The notes: generated by a model not told the origin, from the sequence alone. Shown: positions 24,957 through 37,779, counted from the stretch's first letter. The stretch is 64,000 nucleotides of DNA from Zingiber officinale (GCF_018446385.1 NW_024589868.1:1-64000), one strand, 5' to 3'. A program made the numbers and translations.

Positions 24957-26186
24957 ATGCAGAACCCACCACCTCCGATCACGTCCGCTCGCCAACTCGA
25001 CCTCGACCTCGATCCTTTATTATCCGTCGAGCCTGCCAAGCCGTGGGCCGCCGACCTCCTCCGCGACTGCGCCCGCGCCTTCGCGGACAAGGACTCTGCT
25101 AACCTGCACCGCCTCCTCTGGATGCTCAACGAGCTCGCCTCCCCCTACGGCGACTGCGAGCAGCGCCTCGCCTATGCCTTCCTGCAGGCCCTCTTCTGCC
25201 GAGCCACAGCCTCCGGCGACCACTGCTACAGCACCTCCCTCGCCGTCGCCGAACGCGCCGTCTCCTTCGCCTCAGCCCGCCGCCTCGCCCTCAAGTTCCA
25301 GGAGGCTGCCCCGTGGTCCACTTTCGGCCACGTCGCCGCCAACGGCGCCCTCCTCCAGGCCCTCGACGGCGAGCCTGCTCTCCACATCGTCGACGTCAGC
25401 GACACCTTCTGCACCCAGTGGCCCACGCTCCTCGAGGCCCTCGCCTCGCGCGCCGACGCAGACGCCCCCCGCGTCCGGCTCACCGTCGTCTCCTCCACGG
25501 CCGCTGGCGTCGTGGCCGAGATCGGAGCGCGCATCGAGAAGTTCGCGCGGCTTATGGGCGTGCCGCTCGAGTTCCGCGCTATCGCCGCCCCCGCGCTGCC
25601 GCGCCTCGCCGACGCGCTGCGCCCCGAGAAGCTCGAGCTCCGCGAAGGGGAGGCCGTCGCGGTGAACTGCGTCGGCGCTCTTCGGCGAGCCGGGTGCGGG
25701 GATTCGCGGGACTCGTTCCTACGGGCCGCGGCGGCGCTGCGGCCGAGGGTCTTGACCGTAGTGGAGGACGAGGCGGACTTCGGCGCCGCCGGCGAGTTCA
25801 TGGAGTCCTTCGAGGAGTGCCTGCGGTTCTACGGCTCCTATTTCGAGATGCTGGAGGAGAGCTTCCCGGCGACGTGCAACGAGCGGCTTGCTCTGGAGAG
25901 GGAGTGCTTCCGGAGCCTCGTCGGACTGCTGGCATGCGAGGGCGGCGCCGACGCAGTGGTGGACGGTGAGCGAAGGGAGAGAGGGAGGCAGTGGTGCCGA
26001 CGGTTGGAGCGGTGCGGCTTCGAGACGTTCGGCATCAGCGACGACGTCATCGATGACTTGAAGGCGTTGCTGAAGCGGTACCGGCCGGGATGGTCGCTGC
26101 TGCCGGCGGAGGGGGAGACGTCGGGCATGTACCTAACGTGGAAGGAGAATCCAGTCGTGTGGGCTTGCGCGTGGAAACCCAAATAA
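24957..26186 (+). CDS. SHR: SHORT-ROOT-type GRAS transcription factor
   Basis: A single exon of 409 residues. The GRAS domain fills almost the whole protein: an LHR I-like start ([20 protein letters not shown], about 30-49), then [20 protein letters not shown] (59-78). The VHIID-type core is [20 protein letters not shown] (142-161), with [13 protein letters not shown] (194-206), a PFYRE-like [15 protein letters not shown] (290-304) and a SAW motif ending [15 protein letters not shown] (395-409). The [12 protein letters not shown] phrase and the SPYGD block are typical of the SHR clade, which moves between root cells, partners SCARECROW and patterns ground tissue. The N-terminal extension before the domain is only about 29 residues, much shorter than in canonical SHR, so this may be a divergent SHR-like paralogue. 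GC content is very high, as is usual in monocot intronless genes. Confidence 0.93.
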   Translation: MQNPPPPITSARQLDLDLDPLLSVEPAKPWAADLLRDCARAFADKDSANLHRLLWMLNELASPYGDCEQRLAYAFLQALFCRATASGDHCYSTSLAVAERAVSFASARRLALKFQEAAPWSTFGHVAANGALLQALDGEPALHIVDVSDTFCTQWPTLLEALASRADADAPRVRLTVVSSTAAGVVAEIGARIEKFARLMGVPLEFRAIAAPALPRLADALRPEKLELREGEAVAVNCVGALRRAGCGDSRDSFLRAAAALRPRVLTVVEDEADFGAAGEFMESFEECLRFYGSYFEMLEESFPATCNERLALERECFRSLVGLLACEGGADAVVDGERRERGRQWCRRLERCGFETFGISDDVIDDLKALLKRYRPGWSLLPAEGETSGMYLTWKENPVVWACAWKPK

Positions 26187-26564
26187 TCTGGATTAACTGT
26201 CACTAATTATAATTAATATTCTTGGGCTCTAAAATATAGACTGTGATTGATGTTTGCATTTATTTTCAAGTTAATTTGCGAGTTCAATTTGTACTTAAAA
26301 CTGGATATATACACATGCTATATATGCTTCCTAAGATATTGCTAATGCCTTGGAGTATCACGGCACATTAAATTATTCCTCGTAAATATAATTAATCATG
26401 AGATGAACAGATTAATTCATTGGTGCAAATGTGGCAGCTATAAGTGTGACTGTGTGAGCAAATTACTCTTCCCAATTCTAGGAACAGAAGTGGCTGACCT
26501 GACTTTGGATCAGACATGGATGCACTGCATCCCCTACAATGAGTGGGAAAAAAACTAATTATTG
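26187..26564. other. GRAS gene 3' flank
   Basis: Presumed 3' UTR and AT-rich spacer. No other gene or clear repeat is seen. Confidence 0.5.
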
Positions 26565-27605
26565 GTGATACGGTACATAATAATGGGATCCGATAAGATT
26601 AGGTAGTCAGAAGTCAAGAGAACATGATAGTCAGAAGTGGGCGTGATAGTCCGAAGCCAAAGGGACAGGGCAATCAACAGGTATGAAAAGAGAAAGTAAG
26701 ACCGAGTGACGACGTCAACAACCTGATTTTCGGACGAGTTCTCACAGACCAGAACTTCAGATCTGAGACACTTGGGTAGATAGTCAGGGTGATACTTGAC
26801 TTGGATTTGATGGGTTGGGCTCTCACGGCCTGGTTGTACTTAGGTCTAGTGTTCTCAGTAAGCTAAACTTCCGGTCAGCTAAATCCCGATCAACTCTTGG
26901 ACGATCTCTCCACGACTCTCAACCCTCTAAGGTTTAGGCCAGGTGTTATGCCCAATTGATCATCCCGAACTACCCTATTCATGCTCGATCGGGACAGAAT
27001 GCGCTACATGACAACAAGATTAGAGAATCGTAACCGTCTGTCAGAGAATAACTGCTAAGTGTACAGGGAATATTCCAACAGTCTACAGTCATCTACGAAT
27101 GGAACTTTCCTTCAGTTTACAAGAGGATGTCACGTGTCCTCCATCACCCGACAAGTCCTGATACCCGACATTCTCTGACATCAGTCAAGCTCTAGAAGGT
27201 ACGCACTGTCATATAAAAAGGGAGATCTTCTCCCTCACACAGATACGCTCTCTTACACATTCGCACTTGTCTTCTACTTTTTTTTCTCTTTCATACATTG
27301 TTTTTCTAGGGGGAAAGTACTTGACTTGAGCGTCGGAGGTCTTGCTCTGGGGACTTTTTCCTTGATTTCTTGCCTCTAATGTCCGTATGCTTGTTTGAGT
27401 GTGCGTAGAACTCAGGTACTTTCGGCTCAGTCATCGTTGTCCATCAGCACCACGTAGGAGCCCATTTTCGAAAGTGCATATGAGAAAAGTGTTTCAGTCG
27501 CTCCTCCATCAACGCCAACAACAATTCATCCGATCTTCATCTGACTCAAATTTCAGACAAGATGAATTGGATTTAATTTGGAGGAGCTTTTTACTGCAGT
27601 GACGG
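26565..27605 (+). mobile_element. Gypsy-like LTR relic (plus orientation)
   Basis: Starts near TGATACGGTAC. It has repeated GGTAGTCAGAAG-like units at 26605-26660, a TATA-like CATATAAAAAGGGAG (about 27211-27225), the U5 phrase GACTTGAGCGTCGGAGG at 27323, and GGGGACTTTTTCC. This is the LTR layout seen elsewhere in the window. No gag or pol adjoins it. Ends are approximate and no target duplication was found. Confidence 0.55.
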
Positions 27606-28366
27606 TGGTATGCCAAAATCATGCACGTTCTCTTCAGCTAGCTGCATGGATATTGGATCGGCAAATGAGCAAGTCTGAGATTAATTAAGCTGGCCGTGTG
27701 CTTGCGTGCATGTGCTCTGTCCAAATTTGTATACATAGAGGTGGAAGTTTGCGGTGTCCCATGGGGAAAGGAAGATAAAGGTTAGTTGCAAACATACAGA
27801 TAGATGAGTGAGGAAAAAAAAAAAAACAGAGGTTGCTGATGGTGTCATTTCAAAATTATGTCTTAGTTTCGAGCAAAAGGTTTGCATATAGCTCCAGGCA
27901 CCAGATCCTACTCTACATTGATTGAGGAAATTGTTTTACCTTGTCAAGTGTCGTTGCTAATGCAAATGCATTTGCCCTCAGATTTAGCCCCCCCTTCCAA
28001 CAGTCATGCAAGCATCTTTAAAGGCCATCTATCTATCTATATAGTGTCTCGAACATATTAAAACGAATAGCACTAGACCCAAACAAACAAATTAAACAAA
28101 CAAACAAACACCAAGAACTAGCAAAGATGCATGAGGACAACTCGAGCCTTCTAACGACGTGAGCTGCTTCGTTACAGTCATCATGTAAACTAGTCAATTC
28201 ACCGATAAAGTAATTAACCACGGAATTCATCTTTATTTTTTATTTTTTTGGGTGAATTACATAGCTAGCATGATTTAAATCGAAGGAATGGGAGAAGTCT
28301 TGGTTTGTTGTTCGTGCTTATCTCTTTGGAAAGTAAGTGAACAGGTTGAAAACGTTTCTGTTCTTG
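27606..28366. other. Intergenic DNA before the large gypsy element
   Basis: No gene seen. It has short AAAC and CTAT microsatellite-like runs near 28030-28110 and ends at the 5-bp target duplication of the gypsy insertion. Confidence 0.5.
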
Positions 28367-28371
28367 TTTAT

Positions 28372-29072
28372 TGATCCGGTGGTAAGAATCCGGAACCCTA
28401 TAACGAGGGGTCAACACCACGGGGAGGTCAAAGGGCCCAGTGGCCCACCGGAAAAGGACGAGCCGACCGGATTTAGAAGAAAGGGACATCTGGTAGTAAA
28501 AGGCACCCTGGTAGGGACCAGGGTTCCGACGCTCAATGAAACAGTACATAATGACCGAGCGGAGGGACGGGCCGCCCGGCCGACGCAGGGAATTAAGGCC
28601 GTCCGGACGACGTTCTTCGCCCGGTCGGCCGGACGGACGTCCCGGCCGGGTGGTGGGTAAAGGAAGGGAACACCCTCTGACAGCCGTCAAGTCGTATGGC
28701 TACGCCATACCCCGGAGACGTGATTGAACTGTAGCAGTATGGTGTCAGGTAAGCTCTCTGACAAGTACATACCGAGGTATGGGTTGCTGACACGTCTGTG
28801 CCTCGGTGAACGTGCATTAGTTCTCTCCTCGCTCTATATATATAAAACCTCTTACTTCGCCGCAGATACGCGAAAAATCATCTCTGGAGCCACCTTTTGC
28901 ATTATTTGCTTACCTGACTTGAGCGTCGGAGGGTCGACGCCGGGAACCCTTCCCGGCCCGACTTCTGTGCAGGTTCGCCGGAGATTCGTGCGACCAGACG
29001 GAGGCCTACGTCCTCGACTAGGAGCGTGCCACGTGCCCAGCGTCCTTTGGTTCGGTGATTCGGACAGGATCA
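28372..29072 (+). repeat. 5' LTR of the Tat-type element
   Basis: It runs TGATCCGGTGG to GGACAGGATCA (701 bp) and pairs with 38424-39111. A TATA-like CTATATATATAAAA lies near 28833-28846 and the U5 phrase GACTTGAGCGTCGGAGGG at 28916. The primer-binding site follows directly. Confidence 0.95.
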
Positions 29073-29369
29073 ATTTGGCGCCGTCTGTGGGAACGCTCCT
29101 GCATCCGATCGGGAACAATGGACGAAGCTGGACGACAACACATGGTAACGCTTTTGAACGAGGAACTCGACGCTCTGATCGAGACAAGGGCCGCTAAGCT
29201 CGTGGAGCAAAAATAGAAGGCCGCATCCGAGCGGCCGGAGCAGCAAGCAACATCAGCATCTGGTGGCCGAACGGAAGCACCACCTGCCACCGTCGCATTT
29301 CATCGGGCTCTGTTCCGAACCCCTGAAGCCTTACCAACTCACAGAGATAAGGGGTCTTCTTCGGAGGAA

Positions 29370-30600
29370 ATGCCTCGACGAGATGACAGGAAGGGGAAAA
29401 CCCCCCGAGCGGACGCGTCGCCCGAGCGGATCAATCGCCAATTTTCAGAGGCCATTCTACGAGACCCTCTGCCCAAGCACTACACGCCCCCGACGATCGG
29501 CGAGTATAATGGGACAACCGACCCGGATGATCACCTGGGTAAGTTTGATAACACGGCAACCCTCCATCAATACACAGATAGTGTAAAGTGCCGAGTTTTT
29601 CTCACCACTCTCTCGGGATCGGCTCAACGGTGGTTCCGGAGGCTGCCGGACGGATCCATCACAAGCTTCAAGGACTTCCGAACGGTCTTCCTCCACCACT
29701 TCGCCAGCAATCGGCGTTATCAAAAAACAAGCGTAAGTCTGTTCGCCATCAAGCAAGAGGCCCGGGAATCGCTTCGAGCTTACATCCAGCGATTCAACCA
29801 AGTGGCGATGGATATTCCAACGGCCACTTCGGAAACCATGATGAATGCCTTCACAAAAGGCCTAGTGGATGGAGATTTCTTCCGATCGCTCATCCGAAAG
29901 CCGCCCCGGGATTACGATCACATGCTACATCGGGCTAACGAGTACATTAAAGTGGAAGAAGCACAGGCGGCCAGGAAAAAAGAAACTCCCGTCGAGCGGC
30001 CTCCTCCAGCCGAGCGGAAACAGCACGCCGCTCATCAGCCGCCTAGAGGACCAAGGGCTGAAGCAATCCGATCTTCCCATGTCCGGTCCCATGTGCAGGA
30101 GGTAGCCGCCGCCCGCCCCAAACCGAAGAAGAGGTGGACCTCGATGTTCTGCTCCTTCCACCGGACGGATACGCACAACACAAGGGATTGTCGAAGTCTT
30201 CCCTTCGTGGCTCATCCTGTGCCACGGAGTGCTGGACGGCGATCTCCCTCAGTCGATCGGCGACAGAGAATTCAGGAAGCCGATCGGACGCGAGTTGATA
30301 GGCCACGGCAACAGACTCCCGATCGGCATCACTCTCCCAGGCGTGAGAATCGCCGAGCGTCCAGAGAACGGTCCCGACCATCCACTCGGGAAGAGGAAAA
30401 TAAAAGCAACACTTCCCGAGGCGAGATCAATGTCATCGCTGGCGGGCCGACCGGAGGAGACTCCAATCGAGCTAGAAAGGCGAGCGTTCGGCAGCTCCAA
30501 ATCCATGCCGTCGGTTGCAGCAGAGAGCGAGCAAGTGGACCTGAAATCAGTTTCGGGCCCGGGGACTTGGAAGGAGTTGAAGTGCCTCACGACGACGCTC
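29370..30600 (+). other. gag region of the Tat-type element
   Basis: The translation shows a plant gypsy gag (Retrotrans_gag) core: DHLGKFDNTATLHQYTDSVK, then SAQRWFRRLPDGSITSFKDF, then a downstream basic, arginine-rich section. A Cys/His cluster (CSFHRTDTHNTRDC) resembles the nucleic-acid-binding knuckle. Gag would form the virus-like particle in the cytoplasm. Treated as a fossil. Confidence 0.85.
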
Positions 30601-33600
30601 TCCTCATCAATGCGATAATAGCCAACTACACTATTCACCGCGTATTTGTTGACACAAGGAGCTCAGTCAACATCATATTCAAGAGGACGTTCGATCAGCT
30701 GCAAATTGATCGAGCCGAGCTGCTACCTATGACGACCCCGCTCTACGGGTTCACGGGTAACGAAGTTCAGCCGGTCGGCCAGATCCGGCTGGCTACTTCG
30801 CTGGGAGAAGAGCCTGCTCAGGAGGACGAGAACAACAAACTTCGTAGTGGTTGACTCTCCCTCGTCCTACAACGTCATTTTGGGACGACCGGCACTCAGC
30901 GAATTCCGGACGGTCGTCTCAACTTTTCATCAGAAGATCAAATTTCCCGTGGAGGACCATGTGGGAGAAGTACGAGGAGACCAGCTAGCAGCTCGGCGAT
31001 GTTACATCGAGATGGTCCGAGCAGAGGCCAATTCTGCTCAAAAAACGCCCCAGATCGAGGTAAACGCCATCACCGAAAGGCCACCCACTTTAATTTATGA
31101 GGAGAAAGAAGAAGTGTAGATTCATCCAACCCGATCAGAGGCCACAACCTTTATTGCGTCCGATCTGGAGGAGAAGCAGAAAGAGGAGCTGATCCAATGC
31201 CTCAGGAGAAATCATGATGTCTTCGTCTGATCGACACATGAGTTGCCCGGAATTTCGCCAAACATAGCGCAGCATGAGTTGCATGTCCGACCGGATGCTC
31301 GGCCGGTAAAACAAAGAAAAAGAGATTTCAGCGCCGAGCAGAACGCCATCATCCGGACGGAGGTGGAGAAACTTCTGGAAGCCGGCAATATACGTGAGGT
31401 GTAGTTCCCGAGCTGGCTTGCAAATGTAGTATTAGTCTCCAAGCCGGGCAACAAATGGAGGGTGTGCATAGATTTCCGGGATCTTAACAAAGCTTGCCCG
31501 AAGGATTTTTATCCTCTGCCCCGGATAGATCAGCTGGTGAACTCCACGGCCGGTTGTGAATTAATCTGTATGCTAGACGCCTACCAGGGCTATCACCAAG
31601 TGTCGCTCGCCCGTGAAGATCAAGAAAAAGTCAGCTTCGTGACGGCCGACGACACTTATTGCTATAATGTGATGCCGTTCGGATTGAAGAATGCTGGAGC
31701 CACATATCAGCGCTTGATGAATAAGGTATTCAGAGAGCAGATCGGGCGGAACCTAGAAGTTTATGTGGACGACATTCTAATTAAGTCTGTCCGAGCGGTC
31801 GACCTCTTCAAGGACATGGAAGAAACCTTCCGAACGCTGCGTAAGTATGGAGTCAAGCTGAATCCTCAGAAGTGCCTGTTCGGAGCGAAAGGAGGACGCT
31901 TCTTGGGATACATAGTGACCGAGCGGGGCATCGAAGCTAATCCCAGCAAGGTGAAAGCTCTGCAAGATATGCCGCCTCCCAGAAATACAAGGGAAGTTCA
32001 GCGATTGACCGGTCGGATAATTGATCTGTCTAGATTCATCTCTAAAACCGTCGACCGGAGCCTTCCTTTCTTCAAAATCTTGCGCAAAGCCACAAAGTTT
32101 CACTGGGATGAAGAATGCGATTGGGCGTTCGAAGACTTGAAGGCATATCTCAACTCTCTTCCGGTGTTGGCCAAACCAACGGCGGGTGAGCCGCTTTATA
32201 TGTATTTGTCTTCAACCGAGCATGCGGTCGGCTCGGCATTAGTAAGGTCGAGCGGAGAAGAGCCTGTGTATTTCCTCAGTCACATTCTAAAAGATGCTGA
32301 ATCTCGTTACACTGGGCTCGAGAAACTAGCATTCGCTCTGGTCCTCGTCGCTCGGCGCCTTCGTCCATACTTCTTAGCGCACACGATCGTTGTCAAAACC
32401 AATAGCCCGCTCGGGCGAGTGCTACTAAATCCAGAGGCATCCGGACGGCTCATCAAATGGACGACGGAGCTTAGTGAATTTGACATCCAGTATCAGCCCA
32501 GATTGGCGATCAAAGCTCAATCCTTGGCCGATTTCGTGACTGAGGTGCAAAGGCAGGAGTCGGAAGCTATGTGGAGAATATATGTGGATGGATCATCTAC
32601 TCGGCTCGGAAGCGGAGTCGGAATATTGCTGCTCTCTCCCCAAGAAGAAAAGATGCACTTATCCGTCCGGCTGGATTACAAAGCTACCAACAATGAGGCA
32701 GAGTATGAGGCCCTCATAGCTGGCTTGCAGGCTGCCAGGCATGTGGGAGCCGGTCGGGTAACTATTCACTCGGATTCGCAGTTGGCCGCTCAGCAGCTCT
32801 CTGGCACCTTCGAAATCAATAGCGCTCGGCTTAAACTCTACGCTGAAGCCTTCGAGAAGCTCAAAGCTGAGTTTAGAGAAGTTATTGTCCAGAAGATACC
32901 CAGAGCGGAAAATCAAGCAGCCGATGAGTTAGCCAAACTTGTGAGCTCAATAACGCCGGTCGACATACAACAACCCATCGAAAAAGTACTGTTGGTAGCG
33001 CACGTCGACCGGATGAAAGGTCTCACATTTCCCAGCGATTGGCGGACACCCATCCTAGAATTCCTCCGTTCGGGCGCCACACCATCCGATGAATATGCAG
33101 CCCGGCTCCTCAGAAGGAGAGCCGGTCGGTTTACACTCATCGGAGATCAGCTTTACAAGAAAGCTTTCTCGCGCCCGTTGCTGAAATGCGTAAGCTCGGA
33201 GGACTCAGCTTACATCCTCCAGGAAGTACATCAAGGATCATGCGGGGGGCATCCGGGCGGGCGCTCGTTGGCCAAGAAGATCCTCTTGGCCGGATACTTT
33301 TGGCCAACTTTACAAACAGACGCCGCTCGGACAGTATCTACCTGCCTTTCATGCCAGAAGTATCACAACTTCTCCCACCGACCGGCCGAAGAAATGAAGG
33401 CGTCAAGCGTTTCATGCCCGTTCGACCAATGGGGAATGGATATTGTCGGTCCATTTCCGATGGCGGCCGGACAGAGGAAATTTTTACTAGTGGCGGTCGA
33501 CTATTTCTCCAAGTGGGTGGAGGCCGAGCCGCTGGCAAAGATCACTGAACAAATGGTTAAAAAATTCATCTGGCAACACATCATTTGTCGGTTCGGCATC

Positions 33601-34262
33601 CCTCGCCGACTAGTGTCCGACAACGGGCGGCAGTTCACAGGGAAGATGTTAGAGGATTGGTGCAAAAGCTACGACATTGAGCAACATTTCACGTCCGTGG
33701 CCTATCCTCAGAGCAACGGTCAAGCTGAAGTGGCCAACCGGGAAATTCTTCGTATTCTGCGCGCTCGGCTCGACCATTTGGAAGTTGGCCGAATGAAGTG
33801 CCGAGCGTCTTGTGGGCCATCCGAACGACGCCAAAAGAAGGGACAGGAGTCACACCGTTCCATTTGGTATATGGCGGCGAGGCAGTCATTCCGGTTGAAG
33901 TCGGCGTTGAGTCCGCCCGGATCCAGAGCTACGATGATGACAACGCCGAACGGAGGAACATGGAGCTGGATTTGGTAGAAGAGGAGAGGGCAAAGGCGTC
34001 CGTTCGGCTGATGGCATACCGGCAACGGATGAAGCAGAACTACAACCGACGAGTAATCCCCAGATCGTTTCAGGTCGGCGATCTCGTTTGGAAGAAAGTC
34101 AAACCAGTCGGCGACGTTGGCAAGCTTGAAGCCCCTTGGGCAGGTCCCTTCAAGGTTATTGAGAAGCTCCGTTCGGGAGCCTATTATTTGGAGGATGAAG
34201 ACGGACGGCAGCTGGAGCGACCGTGGAGTGCAAATCACCTCCAGCCTTATCGGGCTGGATGA
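30600..34262 (+). pseudogene. pol region: protease, RT, RNase H (two), integrase
   Basis: Domains in order: aspartic protease (about 30600-30990) and reverse transcriptase with the YVDDILIKS catalytic box (about 31240-32000). Then an eroded first RNase H, a second archaeal-type RNase H starting IYVDGSSTRLGSGVGI (about 32570-32950), the integrase zinc region (HPGGRSLAKKI..CLSCQ, about 33220-33360) and the integrase core (DQWGMDIVGPFP, DNGRQFTG, about 33420-33900). A C-terminal region ends near 34262. The paired RNase H domains are known for the Tat lineage. The region is broken in several places and is a fossil. Confidence 0.9.
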
Positions 34263-34569
34263 AAGGTGCACGAATGTAATTTATTCTGGTGTATATGCTA
34301 GCTGCCTATGTACTTGTGATGCAGGAAGCAAAGAGATGGAAACACATTGAGCATTCTCCGCCGAAAGGATTACTGCGTAAGACCCCTTGCCGTTCGGCAG
34401 GGGCATATAAATTATCCGGGCCAAGCGCTCAGAGAGCGAAGGCCCCCGAGCCGATCGGCCGGGAGGGGTATATATTTAAACTCGTAAGCGAATGACCCGT
34501 GCTGTTCGGCCGGGCATAAATATTGTTCGAGCGCGGGATATGATACAAAGCCGCTCGGCCTGGTAAGGA

Positions 34570-35280
34570 GTTAGCCTCGGAAGGCCGACGAGCCCCGTCG
34601 TTAAAAATCGAGAGCCGCGCCGACCGGCTATAAATAACCGCGCCGTCGAGCACAGACGTTAAATATCGAGAGACGAGTCGGCGTCTATAAACGTCCGAAG
34701 GGAAGCAGACGAGCCCCGTCGTTAAAATCGAGAGCGCGCCGATCGGCTATAAATAACCGCGCCGAGCACCGACGTTAAATATCGAGACGAGCCGGCGTCT
34801 ATAAACGCGCCGAGAGGAAAGCCGACGAGCCCCGTCGTTAAAATCGAGAGCCGCGCCGACCGCTATAAATAACGGCGTCGAGCACCGACGTTAAATATCG
34901 AGACGAGCCGGCGTCTATAAACGCGCCAGCGGAAAGCCGACGAGCCTCGTCGAAAATCGAGAGCCGCTATAAATAACCGCGCCGTCGAGCACCGACGTTA
35001 AATATCGAGAGACGAGCCGGCGTCTATAAACGTCCGAGCGGAAAGCCGACGAGCCCCGTCGTTAAAAATCGAGAGCCGCGCCGACCGGCTATAAATAACC
35101 GCGCCGTCAAGCATCGACGTTAAATATCGAGAGACGAGCCGGCGTCTATAAACGTCCGAGCGGAAAGCCGACGAGCCCCGTCGTTAAAAATCGAGAGCCG
35201 CGCCGACCGGCTATAAATAACCGCGCCGTCGAGCACCGACGATAAATATCAAGAGACAAGCCGGCGGCCGAGCGGCTCTC
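34570..35280. repeat. Six-copy tandem array (108-122 bp unit) inside the Tat-type element
   Basis: Units start near 34582, 34704, 34818, 34934, 35042 and 35164 at GCCGACGAGCCCCGTCG. Every unit also contains CTATAAATAACCGCG, GACGTTAAATATCGAGA and GGCGTCTATAAACG. Spacing varies by about 14 bp. Arrays of this kind in the untranslated region downstream of pol are known in Tat/Ogre elements and have been proposed as seeds of satellite DNA. Confidence 0.92.
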
Positions 35281-35579
35281 ATCCAGCGAAAACCCCTTTG
35301 AGGTAAGGCGCGAAGCAAAGGATGGTTAATCGGAATTAAAGAGGCAAACAAGTTTGCGCTGAGCGGCTGATCAGGCGCGTAATGAGACATTAAAGATAAT
35401 TCGCTTGTCTGGCATGGAGAGGTGCCGAGCGGAATGGTTATAAAGAATACTTAGTAAGTTCTTGCCACAATAAAAGGTGAAAGGAACAGAAGATCATCTA
35501 TTACGCAAGCCAAAAAAGTCATTACAGAGATAGTCTGGGCCGAACGGCGGGAATACAATAAAGTTTATAAAAACGCTCC

Positions 35580-37779
35580 TCACACATCAAAATCAAAAAA
35601 AGCGTCGGGGATGGTGTCCATCACGCTCGCTAGATCCTCGGGGGGGATGGTCAGCTCGGCAGGCAGGTGACCTTTGGTCTTTAGATATCCCACCGCCGCC
35701 TTGATCGCCTCCTCGAACGTGAGGGATATCTTGTCGGTAAACTTCTCTCCGAAGCCCTCCGAGCAAAGGAACGCTTTCCTCACTTCGTCAAAGCGGACCG
35801 ACTCCCCCTCTTGGTATTCCTTGAGCGCGGCGTGGGCGGCATCGCTGGCGGCTTGGAGCTCTGCCAAATCTCCGTCGAATCTTTGGAGATCCGCCGAGCG
35901 GCCCTCCTTCTCGGTGGCCAGCAGGGCGTCCAAGTCTTTGATGCGTTGTTCCAACCCCCTGATCTCCACCTTCATACGGTCCATATCATTGATGGCCTGT
36001 TGCTTCCGAGTGGTCGCCGTTTTGATCTCCTTCTCTCGTTGCTTGATCATCGTTTCAAGCCGAACGACTTTGCTCGCCAAATCGTTAGCTCTTTTCCGTT
36101 CGGCATCCAGCGATTTTTTGGCCTTCTCCAGAGCGGCAGTCGACTGCCCGTTACCCCCCGCGGTTTTTTGTTTTTTCAACTCGTCCTCCAGCTCGGCCAA
36201 TCGATCGCTAATAGCGATCTGCTCCACCCAGTTCTACCAACAAATGTCCACAGGTTAAAAACATAATTCGAATATGCAAATAAAGAAAAGGAGAGCATAC
36301 CCCGGTGGCCTGTTGAAGGTTGCTGTCGCCAAGCTGCCCGGGAGTCATCTTGGCTATGCGACGCCGAGCATCTATCCAAGCTTGGGCAAGAGGGCCCGTC
36401 AGAGTAATCTGCTGCTCGGGGACCATTGGCCGATCAGCAGCAGCCATGTACGCCTCTGAGGGGAGGCGCAGAACGGTCTTTATCAAATTCTGGCCGCTCG
36501 GCTCGCTCTGAGAAGCAGCGGCCTTATCGGACGGCCCACCGGCAGAAGAGGAGGGAAGCTCACCCATACGCCTGATACGGCGCAGAGTTCTGGAAGGGCT
36601 GGACGGCGGCACCTCAGAACTGGCCCTCGGAGAACCCTGAGGGGTTGGGGTACTCTCGAGGGAAACCGTCCCGGACAGCACCGGTGCGCCCGCGCTCCGC
36701 TCGAGCTGTGGCTCATCAAGTTTAGAAGCAGGGGCAGATTCTGGTCGTCGGCGCTTCCGAGTGCGTAGCGGCACATCATCGGCCGAACGACCCTCTACCT
36801 CAGCCTCGGTAGGAGGTTCCAGGTCGCCCGCGGCCTCATTGTGAAAGGCAGGGACATCTGAGGCTTCGGGGACAATTGGTGCCCCCTCACCTTCTCCGCC
36901 GGCCGGATCAGATGGAGCAAGGCCCCGCTCGGCGGCCTCCTTGTTCGTCACCTCCTCAATCTGAGCGGCCTTCAGTTTGAGCTTCTCGGTAGCTCTGGCA
37001 CGCCACATGACTTCAGCTGCAGAAACAAAAAATAAATCAGTTAGAACAAAACAAATGGGAAGATAAGGAAACTTACTCATGCTGTAGGGCAGATCGGCTG
37101 GGATAGAAGACAAGCCGAATATATGCATTACTCCCGGAAGGAGCATCTCGTCAATATGATAGCGCTGACCGACTAGCCGTTCGGCTGCATGGAGATAGTC
37201 CGCGTCGCCTCTAAACTTGCCGAGCTCCGGTTGCGCGGGCATAGCCGTCTGCCACTTGGTGCGGAAAGTCAGCCGCTCGGGAAAACGTATATAGAAAAAA
37301 TGCTCCTTCCAATGTTTGTTGGAGCTCGGCATATGATCAAAAAGCACGAAGCCTATCCTAGACTGAAAAACAAAGGTACCCCACTCGGCTTGCTTGGGAT
37401 AGTAGAAGTAGTGGAATATTTTTGGGTCCAAGGGGATGTTGTTCAGCTTGAACAAAACTATCACTCCGCCCAGCAGCCTAATAGAATTGGGAACTACCTG
37501 GCCGAGCGGAATGCGGAAATAGTTGCAGACTTCTAAGAAAAATTTGTGGGGTGGAAAACGCAGTCCGGCCAGAAATTGGTCTCGAAAGAAAAGCACTGTG
37601 CCGGACGGCGGTTCATGAGGCCGATCGGCCGGTGTGACTAACACTATTTGGTGGTCGGTCGGCAGGTCATAAGTCCGGACGAGACGCAATGCGTCTTCCT
37701 CATCAAAACGGCTCTCCATGGTCGTGTACCATAGACCTGGAGCGCCGCCGGTCGACTGTGAAGTGCTAGTCATGGTCAA
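35580..37779 (-). other. Antisense additional ORF (aORF) of the Tat-type element
   Basis: Open coding sequence runs on the strand opposite gag-pol, starting MTMTSTSQSTGGAPG. Its N-terminal half (about 37080-37779) has FFRDQFLAGLRFPPHKFFLEV, in segments, and YHIDEMLLPGVMHIFGL, matching the plant putative gypsy-type transposon domain (Transposase_28, PF04195). A charged linker rich in Pro, Ser and Glu follows, then a coiled-coil C-terminus (about 35620-36220, with LEDELKKQKT and long Glu/Lys/Arg heptads). Two short introns appear likely (near 37020-37080 and 36240-36305), since GT-AG borders flank the open segments. Antisense ORFs of this type are known in Grande and Retand relatives. Their function is unknown. 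Confidence 0.8.

Noticed and set aside
25174-26203. Several long GC-rich ORFs on both strands over the GRAS gene
   Set aside because: They are frame shadows of the high-GC SHR-type coding sequence.
34570-35280. Promoter array for the antisense ORF
   Set aside because: The TATA-like boxes lie on the plus strand, downstream of the antisense ORF's end, so they cannot drive it. The array is better explained as a minisatellite.
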